From the NCBI GenBank assembly GCA_964576925.1, contig CAZNWJ010000010.1:62001-126000 (forward strand): a DNA stretch of 64,000 bases, read 5' to 3'. The notes beneath the pieces are model-generated. The model did no database searches and was not told the DNA's origin. It saw only the letters and a list, made by a program, of their open reading frames with translations. How positions within the stretch are numbered: position 1 is the stretch's first letter; each line of letters opens with the position of its first letter. Both the position numbers and the translations under genes were made by a program. Source of the stretch: JADJGC01 sp964576925. Its GTDB lineage: Bacteria > Zixibacteria > MSB-5A5 > CAIYYT01. Shown here piece by piece: positions 10,005-19,329 of this stretch.

Positions 10005-10022
10005 CCTTGAGGAGGATGCCCG

Positions 10023-12401
10023 ATGATGAAACACTATCTGATGGTCGCTTGGCGCCAGTTCGCGCGGCAGCGGGCTTACTCCGTCCTCACGATCTTGGGG
10101 CTGGGTCTGGGTCTCGCCTGCTTCCTGGTCACGACAAGTTGGCTCCGCTTTGAAACGAGCTACGATCGTGATTGGCCCAACGGCAATCGGATCGTGCGCA
10201 TCATCGGCAAGCTGGGCTTTGCTGCCGGCGATTTCCATATCGCTCCGTTGCCCTTCAATCTTGCCCCTATCTTGGCTGCCGAGTTCCCCGAACTTGAACA
10301 GATCGCCCGCGTTCAGGCGCCGGCGTCGCTGTTGTTCGCGGTCGGCGAGCAGCGTTTCTATGAATCATCTGTATACTATGCCGACTCGAATATTTTCGAG
10401 GTCTTCGCTTTGCCGCTTCAACGGGGCGATCCCGCCACGGTTCTTCGGGGTCCGGACAAGGTCGTTTTAAGTGACGTCGTCGCCCGGCGCTACTTCGGCG
10501 ATGAAGATCCGCTTGGGAAGTCCATTCGTCTCGACAATCGTGTTGATCTGACCGTCTCCGGCATCCTCGAGCCATTACCGCAGAACCTGAGCTTTCGCCC
10601 TGAAATCGTCGTCACCATGTCCACCCATGCGGCGACGGCCGCCGGCACCTATCTGCACGATTGGCGCACCAATGCCTATCATACGTTTGCGTTGTTGCGC
10701 AGCTCAACCGCCCCGATTGCTGCCGACGCCCGATTTGTCGACATTCTTCAGCGCTTTCGCCCCGACGGCACGCCCCCGCAGCTGCAGTTACAGCCGATAC
10801 GTGAGTTACACCTGACCCCGAATCTTCAAAGTGACTTCGGTATCCGTCGCGCTCCGGCCCTGTTGTGGATGTTTGGCATTACCGCGCTCTTCGTTCTGAT
10901 CATCGCCTGCGTCAACTATACCAATCTCGCCACTGCCCGCGCGCTCAATCGTGACCGTGAAATCGGCGTCCGCAAGGTGCTCGGTGCCGGCCGCCCGCGA
11001 TTAATTGCGCAGTTCCTCGGAGAGTCTCTCCTGACCGCCGGTGTGGCAACTGCCTTTTCCCTTGTAGTCGCCGAGTTGCTCATGATCGCCGCCAATCGCT
11101 GGCTTGATAGCCCCGTCGAACGCTTCTATGCCCTTGATCTTCCAACCCTCGGCATTATTGTGGCGGTCTGGCTGTTGGTCGGTCTTGGAGCCGGCTTATA
11201 TCCCGCGCTCTGGCTCTCCGCGCTGCGGCCGGCAATAACGATACGCCGCGATCACGGTTCCGCCTCCCTGGCATCAGTGTTGCGAAGCGGCCTCGTCATA
11301 GTTCAATTCATCGCCTCAATCGTTCTGATCATCTCGACCTTGACTGTCTATCGCCAACTCGAATATTTCAACTCTCGCGACCTCGGATACAACCGCAGCC
11401 AGATCATTACCGTCCCGCTCGCCGGTCAGGAACTAAAGGACCTCGTCCCGGCGCTCAAGGCAGCCCTCGCCTCGCACTCGGCTGTGCAGTCGATTACGGC
11501 AATCGGATCGCTTCCCAGCTCGGCGCAACAGTCCTCTGCTTCGTTCAATTGGGAGGGTGGGCCTCCCGATCAACAATTGCTCTTCAATCTCAATGTCGTC
11601 GACGAAGACTATCTGGCGACCTTCGGTATCCAGCTCGTGGCCGGAAGAAATTTCGATCCGACTCAGGCTGTCTCGGAAAACTCGCTGCCTTGCCTTATCA
11701 ACGAAACCGCGGCAACGCGGCTGGGCTGGACTGACCCCGTCGGTCGCAACATCATCCAGCCGCCCGATCTCAAAATAAATGTTATCGGCGTCATGAAAGA
11801 CTACAACTACGCTTCGCTGCACTTGCCGATTCGCCCGCTGATGTTGTTCATGGATCCAACCCGTCCAACCAATCTGGCAATCAAGGTTGCCTCGAGCGAT
11901 CTCAATACGACCCTGGGGGAATTGCAGCAGCTCTGGAGCGGAGTGGCGCCGTCGCGCCCGTTCAACTATTCCTTTCTCGACGATTCCTTCGCAGCGACCT
12001 ATCAGGCCGAGCAGACCGCAGGAAGTATCCTTCTCATATACACGATCCTGGCGGTCCTCATCGCATCTCTCGGTCTGATCAGCTTAACATCGTATCGGAT
12101 CGCCCGACGCACGAAAGAAACCGGTATCCGCAAAGTCCTTGGGGCCTCCGTTGGATCATTGATTTCTTTGCACTTGCGGGAGTTTGTCGTCGGCATCGTG
12201 ATCGCCGGCATCATCGCGGCCCCCATCGGATACTTCGCCATGCAGACCTGGCTCAGCAACTTCGCCTTTCGCGTAGATATCGTCTGGTGGACATTTGTGC
12301 TCGCAGGGCTCGGGGCGCTCATTGCAGCCATTCTCACTGTCCTGATACAGACAACCAAAGCGGCGACAGCTAACCCCGTGCACTCGCTGCGCTACGAATA
12401 G
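10023..12401 (+). CDS. FtsX/MacB-family ABC permease, paralogue 4 of 5
   Basis: A 792-residue permease of the same layout. Both coupling motifs are canonical (REIGVRKVLGAG; KETGIRKVLGAS). A clear GGAGG lies 7 bases before the ATG at 10023; an ATG one codon later is the alternative. It ends ATANPVHSLRYE like paralogue 3. The stop overlaps the SD of the second ATPase gene, which begins 9 bases later, so the two are probably translationally coupled. Confidence 0.9.
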   Translation: MMKHYLMVAWRQFARQRAYSVLTILGLGLGLACFLVTTSWLRFETSYDRDWPNGNRIVRIIGKLGFAAGDFHIAPLPFNLAPILAAEFPELEQIARVQAPASLLFAVGEQRFYESSVYYADSNIFEVFALPLQRGDPATVLRGPDKVVLSDVVARRYFGDEDPLGKSIRLDNRVDLTVSGILEPLPQNLSFRPEIVVTMSTHAATAAGTYLHDWRTNAYHTFALLRSSTAPIAADARFVDILQRFRPDGTPPQLQLQPIRELHLTPNLQSDFGIRRAPALLWMFGITALFVLIIACVNYTNLATARALNRDREIGVRKVLGAGRPRLIAQFLGESLLTAGVATAFSLVVAELLMIAANRWLDSPVERFYALDLPTLGIIVAVWLLVGLGAGLYPALWLSALRPAITIRRDHGSASLASVLRSGLVIVQFIASIVLIISTLTVYRQLEYFNSRDLGYNRSQIITVPLAGQELKDLVPALKAALASHSAVQSITAIGSLPSSAQQSSASFNWEGGPPDQQLLFNLNVVDEDYLATFGIQLVAGRNFDPTQAVSENSLPCLINETAATRLGWTDPVGRNIIQPPDLKINVIGVMKDYNYASLHLPIRPLMLFMDPTRPTNLAIKVASSDLNTTLGELQQLWSGVAPSRPFNYSFLDDSFAATYQAEQTAGSILLIYTILAVLIASLGLISLTSYRIARRTKETGIRKVLGASVGSLISLHLREFVVGIVIAGIIAAPIGYFAMQTWLSNFAFRVDIVWWTFVLAGLGALIAAILTVLIQTTKAATANPVHSLRYE

Positions 12402-12409
12402 GAGGCCTT

Positions 12410-13141
12410 GTGGACAAGAATCTTGATCGGACGACCGCGCCCGTAGCGACGTCTCTCAGAACGCACACTGACACCGTAATCGAACTCCGGCATGCCTCGC
12501 GCTGGTACCCGTCCGGTTCTGGCCGCACCTACGTCCTTCAGGATGTCTCGGCATCAGTGGCGCGCGGGGAATTCGTTTCCATCATGGGACCCTCCGGAGC
12601 CGGCAAATCTACGCTCCTGCATATCCTCGGCCTGCTCGATTCACCTTCCGATGGCCAGCTGATTTTCCTCGGCCGGGATGTCACCGGTTTGAAAGAAAAG
12701 CAGCGCGCGGAGCTCTACAAACAGCACATCGGCTTCGTCTTCCAAAGCTACCACCTGATCGATGAATTGACCGTCTACGAAAATCTCGAAACGCCGTTGC
12801 TCTACCAGGATGTCCCTGCGTCCGAACGCAAAGCCCGGGTCGCCGAATCACTCGATCGCTTCAATATCGTGGGGAAGAAAGACCTTTTCCCGACCCAACT
12901 TTCCGGCGGCCAACAACAGATCGTCGGTATTGCGCGCGCCGTCATCAGCAATCCCGACATCATTCTTGCCGATGAACCTACGGGAAACCTCAATTCGGCG
13001 CAAGGTGAAGAAATCATGGAACTGTTCACCAGGCTCAACCGCGCCGGAACGACAATTGTGCAGGTAACGCACTCCGAAAAAAATGCTGCTTATGGCTCGC
13101 GCATTATCGCCTTGCTCGACGGGCGCGTGGTGAAGTCATGA
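12410..13141 (+). CDS. Second ABC transporter ATP-binding protein, LolD/MacB type
   Basis: A 243-residue ATPase with an N-terminal extension of about 22 residues compared with the first one. Walker A GPSGAGKS is at 60-67, Q-loop FVFQSYHLI, Walker B IILADEPTGNLN, H-loop QVTHS. The signature reads LSGGQQQIVGIARAV: the Arg that normally follows GGQQQ is Ile. This may change ATPase behaviour or pairing, although the core LSGGQ is intact. Start is GTG, with GGAGG overlapping the upstream stop; the stop overlaps the next ATG (ATGA). A heterodimer with the ATPase at 2095 is possible but unproven. Confidence 0.92.
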   Translation: MDKNLDRTTAPVATSLRTHTDTVIELRHASRWYPSGSGRTYVLQDVSASVARGEFVSIMGPSGAGKSTLLHILGLLDSPSDGQLIFLGRDVTGLKEKQRAELYKQHIGFVFQSYHLIDELTVYENLETPLLYQDVPASERKARVAESLDRFNIVGKKDLFPTQLSGGQQQIVGIARAVISNPDIILADEPTGNLNSAQGEEIMELFTRLNRAGTTIVQVTHSEKNAAYGSRIIALLDGRVVKS

Positions 13142-15516
13142 TCCGGCACTTCCTTGTCGTCGCTGCCCGCAATTCTCGCAAACACCCAGGCTACGCGCTG
13201 ATTCACCTTTTCGGACTCGCCTGCGGTTTTGCCGCCGCCCTGCTGATTTTCCAGTTCATTCAGAACGAGCTCTCTTATGATCGTTTTCATTCAAGAGCTG
13301 ACTACATCGCCGGCACGATTGCCTACCGCGATCACGGTGACGGCCAACTGCTGCCAATCGTCCACATGCCGTTGCCGTTGGGGCCGGCGATTGTCGAGGA
13401 GAATCCGGCGGCGCGCAACTTCGTCCGTATCAGCGGAGCCGATCAAGTGCACGTTATCGCGGGGAATGTCCAAGCCGTCGAGTACATCACCTTTGCCGAT
13501 CCGGCTCTCTTCACCATCTTCAACTTCCCGTTGCTCGAAGGCACGACGGACAGATTGTTTGCCTCGCCCACGGAAGTCGTTCTCACCGAATCTTATGCCC
13601 GCAAATACTTCGGGCGCCTCGACGTCATCGGCGAGTCCTTGGTGATGTTCTTCTACGGCGAGCGTCGTTCATTTACTATTGCCGCTGTCGCCGCCGATGT
13701 CCCGGCCACTTCAACCATCCAGTTTACAATCGTTGTGCCCATGACTGCCGTCTTCCGCTTCGAACAAGCATCTACGCGATGGAACTGGTGGCGCGTTCGC
13801 ACATTTGTCGAGTTCGACCGGCCACTGGCGGAACTCGACACGACCCGGCTCACCGGGATCATCGAGCGCCACTGGACTGATCGCCAGAGCGCTTCACCTA
13901 TGCCGCTGTCGTTGCGTCCCCTCAAGGAACTTCATCTCGATCCAGCCGCCGGGGGCACCGATCCTCGAAGTTCCTACATCCTCGGCGCGATCGCGCTGGC
14001 TATTCTTCTGATCGCGGGAATCAACTATGTCACTCTGGGAATCGCGCGCGGCGCTGCCCGGGGCAGGGAAGTCGCCGTCCGCAAGCTCTTCGGCGCTGCC
14101 CGTCGTCAACTCCTCGGACAGTTTCTGGCCGAGTCGCTTCTACTCGCGCTCGCCGCTTTGATCCTCGGCGCTGCACTCGCTGAAGTCTCGCTTCCCGCGT
14201 TCGGCGAGTTTGTCGGCCGCACGCTCCAGTCGTCGGGCCACTCCACCTCTCTTCTGATCGTCTTCGGCCTTGCGATCGCCCTTTTCACTGGCCTTGGCGC
14301 GGGCCTCGCGCCCGCCTTGTTATTGTCGCGTCCGCAACCGGCGGCGATGTTTCGCCGCGCCGTCACTGTCGCGCGCTCGGGGATCGTTATGCGCGGTATG
14401 ATCGTCGTGCAACTTGGCCTGTCGCTCTTTCTGGTCGCTGCTACAATTGTAATGCACCAGCAAAGCCGCCATCTGAGTTCTAGGCCGCTGGGCTACTCGC
14501 CTCAGGCCGTCATGGTGGTCCAACGCCCGCCTGACAACAGCATCTCGGACATCGACTTTCTGCAGCGCCTTCGTCATGAGCTCTCCGGCGCCCCCGGTAT
14601 TGTCAGTATCTCCGCCACCTCCGCATCATTCAATCGCGGCTACGACGCCACCGGCTGGACCTCCGACAACAAACACTTCACGGCCTATCTCTACCGCGTT
14701 GATCCCGCCTATATCTCAACACTCAACATGACCCTTGTGGCCGGGCGCGATTTCGCTGCTGATCCCGCCGCCGATGTCGCCAATCCCATCATTGTGAACG
14801 AGTCGCTATTGAAGGAACTCGGCCCGCGCTACTCCGTCGGCTCAACGATTCCGGCTCTCGACACCACCTTTGAACAATTCGGCACTCCGACTATCGTCGG
14901 CGTTGTCAAAGACTACCACTTCCTCTCGCTCCACGAACAGATCGGACCGGCCGTGCTGTTCACGAAAGAGCTTTATCCCTATTTCCAGTTACTGGTGCGC
15001 ATTGATGAGTCAAACATCTCCGTAGCCACCGCTGCAGTGGAACGCGCCTACGAGAAGGCTACCAACGGACTAAAGTGCGAATGGAGCTTCCTCGAAGACG
15101 ATCTCGCGCAGCAGTATCAAGCCGAGCGCCGCTGGTCCAGGATCATAACGAGCTCTGCTGTCTTTGCCGTCGGGATTGCCGCGCTCGGCATCTTCGGCCT
15201 TGCAGGTATTACCGCCGTTCGCCGCAGCCGCGAAGTCGGCATTCGCAAAGTGCTCGGCGCCTCCATCCCACAGGTACTCGCCACAATCAACCGCGAGTAT
15301 GTAATACTTGTTCTCGTCGCTAACCTGATCGTATTACCGCTGGCGTGGTATGCAGCCCGCCGCTGGCTGGAGAACTTCGCTTACCACATCGACCTGTCTG
15401 CGGGAAGTTTTCTTCTGGCGGCCGCCTTAACCTCCGCCGTGGCCCTGACAGCTGTCAGCATGCACACCCTGCGCGCTGTTCTCGACTCGCCCGCCAAAGT
15501 GCTGCGACAAGATTAG
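13138..15516 (+). CDS. FtsX/MacB-family ABC permease, paralogue 5 of 5
   Basis: A 792-residue permease with the duplicated FtsX layout. Its ATG overlaps the stop of the second ATPase gene (ATGA), so the two are translationally coupled and probably form a dedicated pair. The first coupling motif is divergent (REVAVRKLFGAA) and the second is canonical (REVGIRKVLGAS). It is the most diverged of the five paralogues by eye. It is the last gene of the operon; a hairpin terminator follows at 15531. Confidence 0.9.
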   Translation: MIRHFLVVAARNSRKHPGYALIHLFGLACGFAAALLIFQFIQNELSYDRFHSRADYIAGTIAYRDHGDGQLLPIVHMPLPLGPAIVEENPAARNFVRISGADQVHVIAGNVQAVEYITFADPALFTIFNFPLLEGTTDRLFASPTEVVLTESYARKYFGRLDVIGESLVMFFYGERRSFTIAAVAADVPATSTIQFTIVVPMTAVFRFEQASTRWNWWRVRTFVEFDRPLAELDTTRLTGIIERHWTDRQSASPMPLSLRPLKELHLDPAAGGTDPRSSYILGAIALAILLIAGINYVTLGIARGAARGREVAVRKLFGAARRQLLGQFLAESLLLALAALILGAALAEVSLPAFGEFVGRTLQSSGHSTSLLIVFGLAIALFTGLGAGLAPALLLSRPQPAAMFRRAVTVARSGIVMRGMIVVQLGLSLFLVAATIVMHQQSRHLSSRPLGYSPQAVMVVQRPPDNSISDIDFLQRLRHELSGAPGIVSISATSASFNRGYDATGWTSDNKHFTAYLYRVDPAYISTLNMTLVAGRDFAADPAADVANPIIVNESLLKELGPRYSVGSTIPALDTTFEQFGTPTIVGVVKDYHFLSLHEQIGPAVLFTKELYPYFQLLVRIDESNISVATAAVERAYEKATNGLKCEWSFLEDDLAQQYQAERRWSRIITSSAVFAVGIAALGIFGLAGITAVRRSREVGIRKVLGASIPQVLATINREYVILVLVANLIVLPLAWYAARRWLENFAYHIDLSAGSFLLAAALTSAVALTAVSMHTLRAVLDSPAKVLRQD

Positions 15517-15520
15517 CCCA

Positions 15521-15555
15521 CAAAAAAACAAGCCGGAAGCAGCTCGCTTCCGACT
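15521..15555. terminator. Bidirectional rho-independent terminator between convergent genes
   Basis: AGCCGGAAGC (15531-15540), a 5-base loop and GCTTCCGACT (15546-15555) pair at 9 of 10 positions. The left flank has a run of seven A (15522-15528). Read on the minus strand this is a hairpin followed by TTGTTTTTTT, a classic terminator for the aminopeptidase gene. Read on the plus strand it can end the export operon, with a weaker U-tract. Confidence 0.75.
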
Positions 15556-15588
15556 CGTTTGTCATTTGGACTATAACACTCGAATTGA

Positions 15589-17811
15589 CTAACAGGGCGC
15601 TGGACCACCCGAGAAGATATAGCTGATTAAGTACACCGCATCCGAAACCGTGATGATTCCGCTACAATCTGCATCACCGGCAAACAGCGGGCTGGGTGCC
15701 GGTCCGCCGCTGAAGATGTAGCCAATCAGATAAACGGCATCGGAGATGTTCACCATGCCGTTGCCGTCCGCATCGCCTTTGACAAAGCTCTGCGGCTCAA
15801 TCCGGATTTCGAAGTCCTTGGTGTCCGAGCCGCCGCTCACTCCGGTCGCTCGAATTGAGACCAAGAAGTTCCCCGAATCGCTCGGTGTACCGCTGATGAT
15901 CCCGGTCGATGAACTCAATACAAGTCCGGTCGGAAGGCTTCCGCCCGCGATCTGGAACGTATACGGCTTGGTCCCGCCACGCACGATTACCGAGTCGCTG
16001 TAACTCACATTTTGTCCACCGGCCCGCAGGGTATCGTAGATGATATGCACCGCGTAGGCTTCCGTGCTTGTCGTCTTCAAAATCCAGTCATTGCGATCAA
16101 TACTCACCGACGTAGGCGCAGAGCCGGTGACTTCAAATATGTAGTCCTGGTCGCGCTGCGTGTTGGGAACGCTGAAATCGTGATACGTACCGTTGTATAC
16201 CGAGATATCGACACTCGGCATATCGAACACCAGGGGAGTCGTCGTCTGGAACTGCCTGATATGTACGTACACGCGGTACACGCCCGGACTGACTTGGTCA
16301 TAAGTGTACGACACGGCATAGCGCGGATAGTACGTCCCGTAGATCCAGTCTTCGAAGAACGGATGCAGATCCATTCCTGTCACTTCTTCGCACAAATCGC
16401 GGAACCCCTCGGTTGTTACATCTTTCCACTTGAAGCGCGGATCGTCGTAGTAGGCCGCCAAGATATCAAAGAAATTCTCGTCGCCCACTACGCCGCGAAG
16501 CATGTGCAGCGCCCAGGCGCCTTTGTCGTAAACACGCGAACTAAAGATCGCCCACACATCGGTCGTGTCGACGCAGTAAATCGATCCTCCCGAAGTGTAG
16601 CGCATACCGTTCATGTAATCGCGCAGCGCTGCGAATCCACCGGTCGATTCAAACCACAACGCTTCAGTATACGAGGCAAAGCCCTCGTTCATCCAAATAT
16701 GATGCCAGTCGCGGCAGGTAATCATATCCCCATACCACTGGTGTCCCATTTCGTGGACGATGATCGATTGGTACATGGCGCTGCTGACAATCGACGTGTT
16801 TGTCTGGTGCTCCATTGCGCCGCCCCAGTTGAACATCGACATCCCGTACTTTTCGTTAACAAACGGATAGAGCCCGAACAGGCGCGACAGCGTATCGAGC
16901 ATCGGCACCGTCGGCGCGTAACCTGATTGCGCCGCTGCCAATTGCGACGGATACACCCAGAAATCCACCGGCATCGAATCAGTCGGCGTGTATTTGAACC
17001 AGTCGCGCCACGTCGAGTAATTCGACATCGCCAGGCTGATCAAATATGTGGCGATCGGGTAGCGCACCTTCCAGTAGGTCTCGCGCGTGCCGTTCCCCAG
17101 GTCGAGATTCCCGATCAACTTGCCGTTCGAACTGCAGAACAAATTGCTGGGATAGGTGATGATGATATCAACCGAATCCGCCTTGTCGTCCGGGTGATCC
17201 TTGCACGGCCACCAGGTGCGCGCCAGGTACGGCTCCGACAAGGACGAGATCACCGGATTGCCTCCGTAAGTCTCGAACGAGAAGGCTTGGAATCCGCCCT
17301 CGATCGGATGGCCGTTGTAGTAGGTCGAGACCGTAAAGACTTCGCCGCTGTCCTTTTGAACCGGCAGATTCACCGTCACGACATTCCCGTTTCGCGTATA
17401 GGTCGCCGGGGCGCCGTCGACGCGAATCGAATCAATAATCATATTTGAGAACAGATCGATCTCGCAAAAGGTTACGCTGTCCTGGGTTGTCGTTGAAGTC
17501 ATGTCAACCCCTGCGGTAATGATCTCCGTCGTGATATTGACGTTCATGTCAATGCGGTAGAAATTCACATCATATTGATATTGCGTCGGTATTGCCCCTC
17601 GCACAGCCGATTCCGCTTGTGCTTGGCGGACAGCCTCTAATCGCCTTGCCTTCGCGATTCGTTCCAAGTCGTGGGCTTCTCGAGATTCTCTAATCGCCTG
17701 TTCGATCGGAATCACCTCAAACTCATGCGCCATGATAACGGCGGTGCCGACAATCGTCAGCAGCAGAACTAAGAGTGTGAAATACTTTAGAAATCTCAAC
17801 GGTGCGGGCAC
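15589..17811 (-). CDS. Secreted M1-family zinc aminopeptidase with Ig-like and dockerin-like tail
   Basis: About 740 residues. An N-terminal hydrophobic segment (LRFLKYFTLLVLLLTIVGTA) serves as signal peptide or anchor. An M1-type beta domain leads into the catalytic domain with zinc motif HEMGHQW (about residue 353) and the downstream zinc-ligand Glu in NEGFASYTEALW. A putative He_PIG/Ig-like domain (about 590-680) and a two-repeat dockerin-like tail (GDADGNG, then GDADCSG, ending GGPAPC) follow. It probably degrades peptides outside the cell or at the surface. The GTG at 17811 is chosen because AGGAGG lies just upstream of it; a longer frame from 17835 has no SD. It is convergent with the export operon. 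Confidence 0.9.
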   Translation of the reverse strand: MPAPLRFLKYFTLLVLLLTIVGTAVIMAHEFEVIPIEQAIRESREAHDLERIAKARRLEAVRQAQAESAVRGAIPTQYQYDVNFYRIDMNVNITTEIITAGVDMTSTTTQDSVTFCEIDLFSNMIIDSIRVDGAPATYTRNGNVVTVNLPVQKDSGEVFTVSTYYNGHPIEGGFQAFSFETYGGNPVISSLSEPYLARTWWPCKDHPDDKADSVDIIITYPSNLFCSSNGKLIGNLDLGNGTRETYWKVRYPIATYLISLAMSNYSTWRDWFKYTPTDSMPVDFWVYPSQLAAAQSGYAPTVPMLDTLSRLFGLYPFVNEKYGMSMFNWGGAMEHQTNTSIVSSAMYQSIIVHEMGHQWYGDMITCRDWHHIWMNEGFASYTEALWFESTGGFAALRDYMNGMRYTSGGSIYCVDTTDVWAIFSSRVYDKGAWALHMLRGVVGDENFFDILAAYYDDPRFKWKDVTTEGFRDLCEEVTGMDLHPFFEDWIYGTYYPRYAVSYTYDQVSPGVYRVYVHIRQFQTTTPLVFDMPSVDISVYNGTYHDFSVPNTQRDQDYIFEVTGSAPTSVSIDRNDWILKTTSTEAYAVHIIYDTLRAGGQNVSYSDSVIVRGGTKPYTFQIAGGSLPTGLVLSSSTGIISGTPSDSGNFLVSIRATGVSGGSDTKDFEIRIEPQSFVKGDADGNGMVNISDAVYLIGYIFSGGPAPSPLFAGDADCSGIITVSDAVYLISYIFSGGPAPC

Positions 17812-18075
17812 GAAGTCCTCCTCTGTTGATGGCACCGGGCCGGTCGCGGGGCAGGCTCAATGCGCAGGGTGACCAAAGTTGGTGACGAGGCTAAACTCAC
17901 GCCTGGGCTTTTGACAGGAGTAGATCAGTCGTCGCAAGCTCGTCCACTTCTGGTGCGACGAATTTAGACCAATATACCCATTCTTGATTTTTAGTCAATA
18001 GTCGTTGTGTTGGCGCGTATGGTGTTGTCTTGTAAATAGTTACAAAGAAGACAAATATTGTGGACAGATAGGAAA

Positions 18076-19329
18076 TTATTCGTATCGCAGCGCCACGATT
18101 GGATCAATTCTGGCCGCCCGCCATGCCGGATACATCCCGGAGATTATGCCTGTCCCGGCCGACATCACCAGCCCGATCATTGCCCATGCGGGGGAGAAGA
18201 AGTAGCGCCATTCGAGTATCGTCGTCACCACCCAGCCCAGGCCTGCGCCGAATATGATGCCGATGCCGCCCCCCAACATCGTCAAAGTCGCCGCTTCAAC
18301 CAGGAACTGGAACAGGATATTTTGCTTGCGCGCCCCCACCGCTTTCCGTACGCCGATTTCCCGAGTCCGCTGCGTCACTGCGACGAGCATGATGTTCATG
18401 ACGCCGATCACACCCACCAACAGCCCGACGCACGCCACCGCTGTCGCCCCCAACTGCACTTTGGAAGTAATATTCGCTACCTCATCTTTGAATCGATCCT
18501 GCGTGAGGATCCCGAAGTTGTTCTCCTCGTCGGGGCGTACCTGCCGCACCCGTCGCAGGGCGTTGATCACCTGGTCCATCGCCTCGCCAAACTGCGTGCG
18601 CGACGTCGCGCTGCACATCAGCGTCACCGAGGTCGTATTCGGATACAGGCGGTCAAAAGTTGTCATCGGGATATAAATGAAGTCGTTCTCACTGATTCCG
18701 AACAAGTCGTCAACCCGCGCCTGAACACCGATCACCGTGAACTTCCAGCCGTTGATCCGCACTTCCTTGCCTACCGCCTCTTCGTGCACATCAAACAACG
18801 CATCCGCAACTTCCGGCCCGATCACACAGACCATCGCTTCACGCCGCATGTCGTTCTCATCGATGAACCGTCCGAATGTGATCTCGCGGTTGGTAACCAC
18901 CATCTGGCTTGGCCAGCAACCCCGGAAATCGTCCGGGTTGCGGATCGACTTGCTACCGTACTTGGCGATGTTGTTCATCGCGCGTTTCTGCGGCGCCACC
19001 GCCTTGACCAGCGGACACCATTCCTCGATCGCTTCGGCTTCGAGCATCGTGATATCTTTGCGCCGCCGCTGCTCCTCGGTCAAATTGTCAAAATCAGTGT
19101 GTTCATCCCATTGCGTGATGTACATCACGTTGCTGCCGATCTTGTCGATTGAGGACTCGGCGTATGCGGTAAAACCGTCCATGATCGTGTTCACCAGGAT
19201 CACTGCGCCGACACCAACCATGACCCCGATTATCGTCATCAGACTGCGGAACTTGTTCGAGCGTACGGCATCCAGTGCCAGCCGCATCCCTTCGCGCGTC
19301 TCCCAAACACGCTGCGTCCATTTAGTCAT
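18076..19329 (-). CDS. MacB-like ABC permease (FtsX family), second of a pair
   Basis: A 417-residue permease with one MacB layout: N-terminal helix (about 25-45), periplasmic MacB core domain (about 50-270) and three C-terminal FtsX helices (about 290-410). The coupling motif is REIGVRKAVGAR and the protein ends in the usual Asp/Glu-Pro-Ile-Ala-LRYE form. Its start overlaps the end of the upstream permease gene by 8 bp. There is no ATPase gene in this operon. The pair could form a heterodimeric permease. Confidence 0.92.
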   Translation of the reverse strand: MTKWTQRVWETREGMRLALDAVRSNKFRSLMTIIGVMVGVGAVILVNTIMDGFTAYAESSIDKIGSNVMYITQWDEHTDFDNLTEEQRRRKDITMLEAEAIEEWCPLVKAVAPQKRAMNNIAKYGSKSIRNPDDFRGCWPSQMVVTNREITFGRFIDENDMRREAMVCVIGPEVADALFDVHEEAVGKEVRINGWKFTVIGVQARVDDLFGISENDFIYIPMTTFDRLYPNTTSVTLMCSATSRTQFGEAMDQVINALRRVRQVRPDEENNFGILTQDRFKDEVANITSKVQLGATAVACVGLLVGVIGVMNIMLVAVTQRTREIGVRKAVGARKQNILFQFLVEAATLTMLGGGIGIIFGAGLGWVVTTILEWRYFFSPAWAMIGLVMSAGTGIISGMYPAWRAARIDPIVALRYE

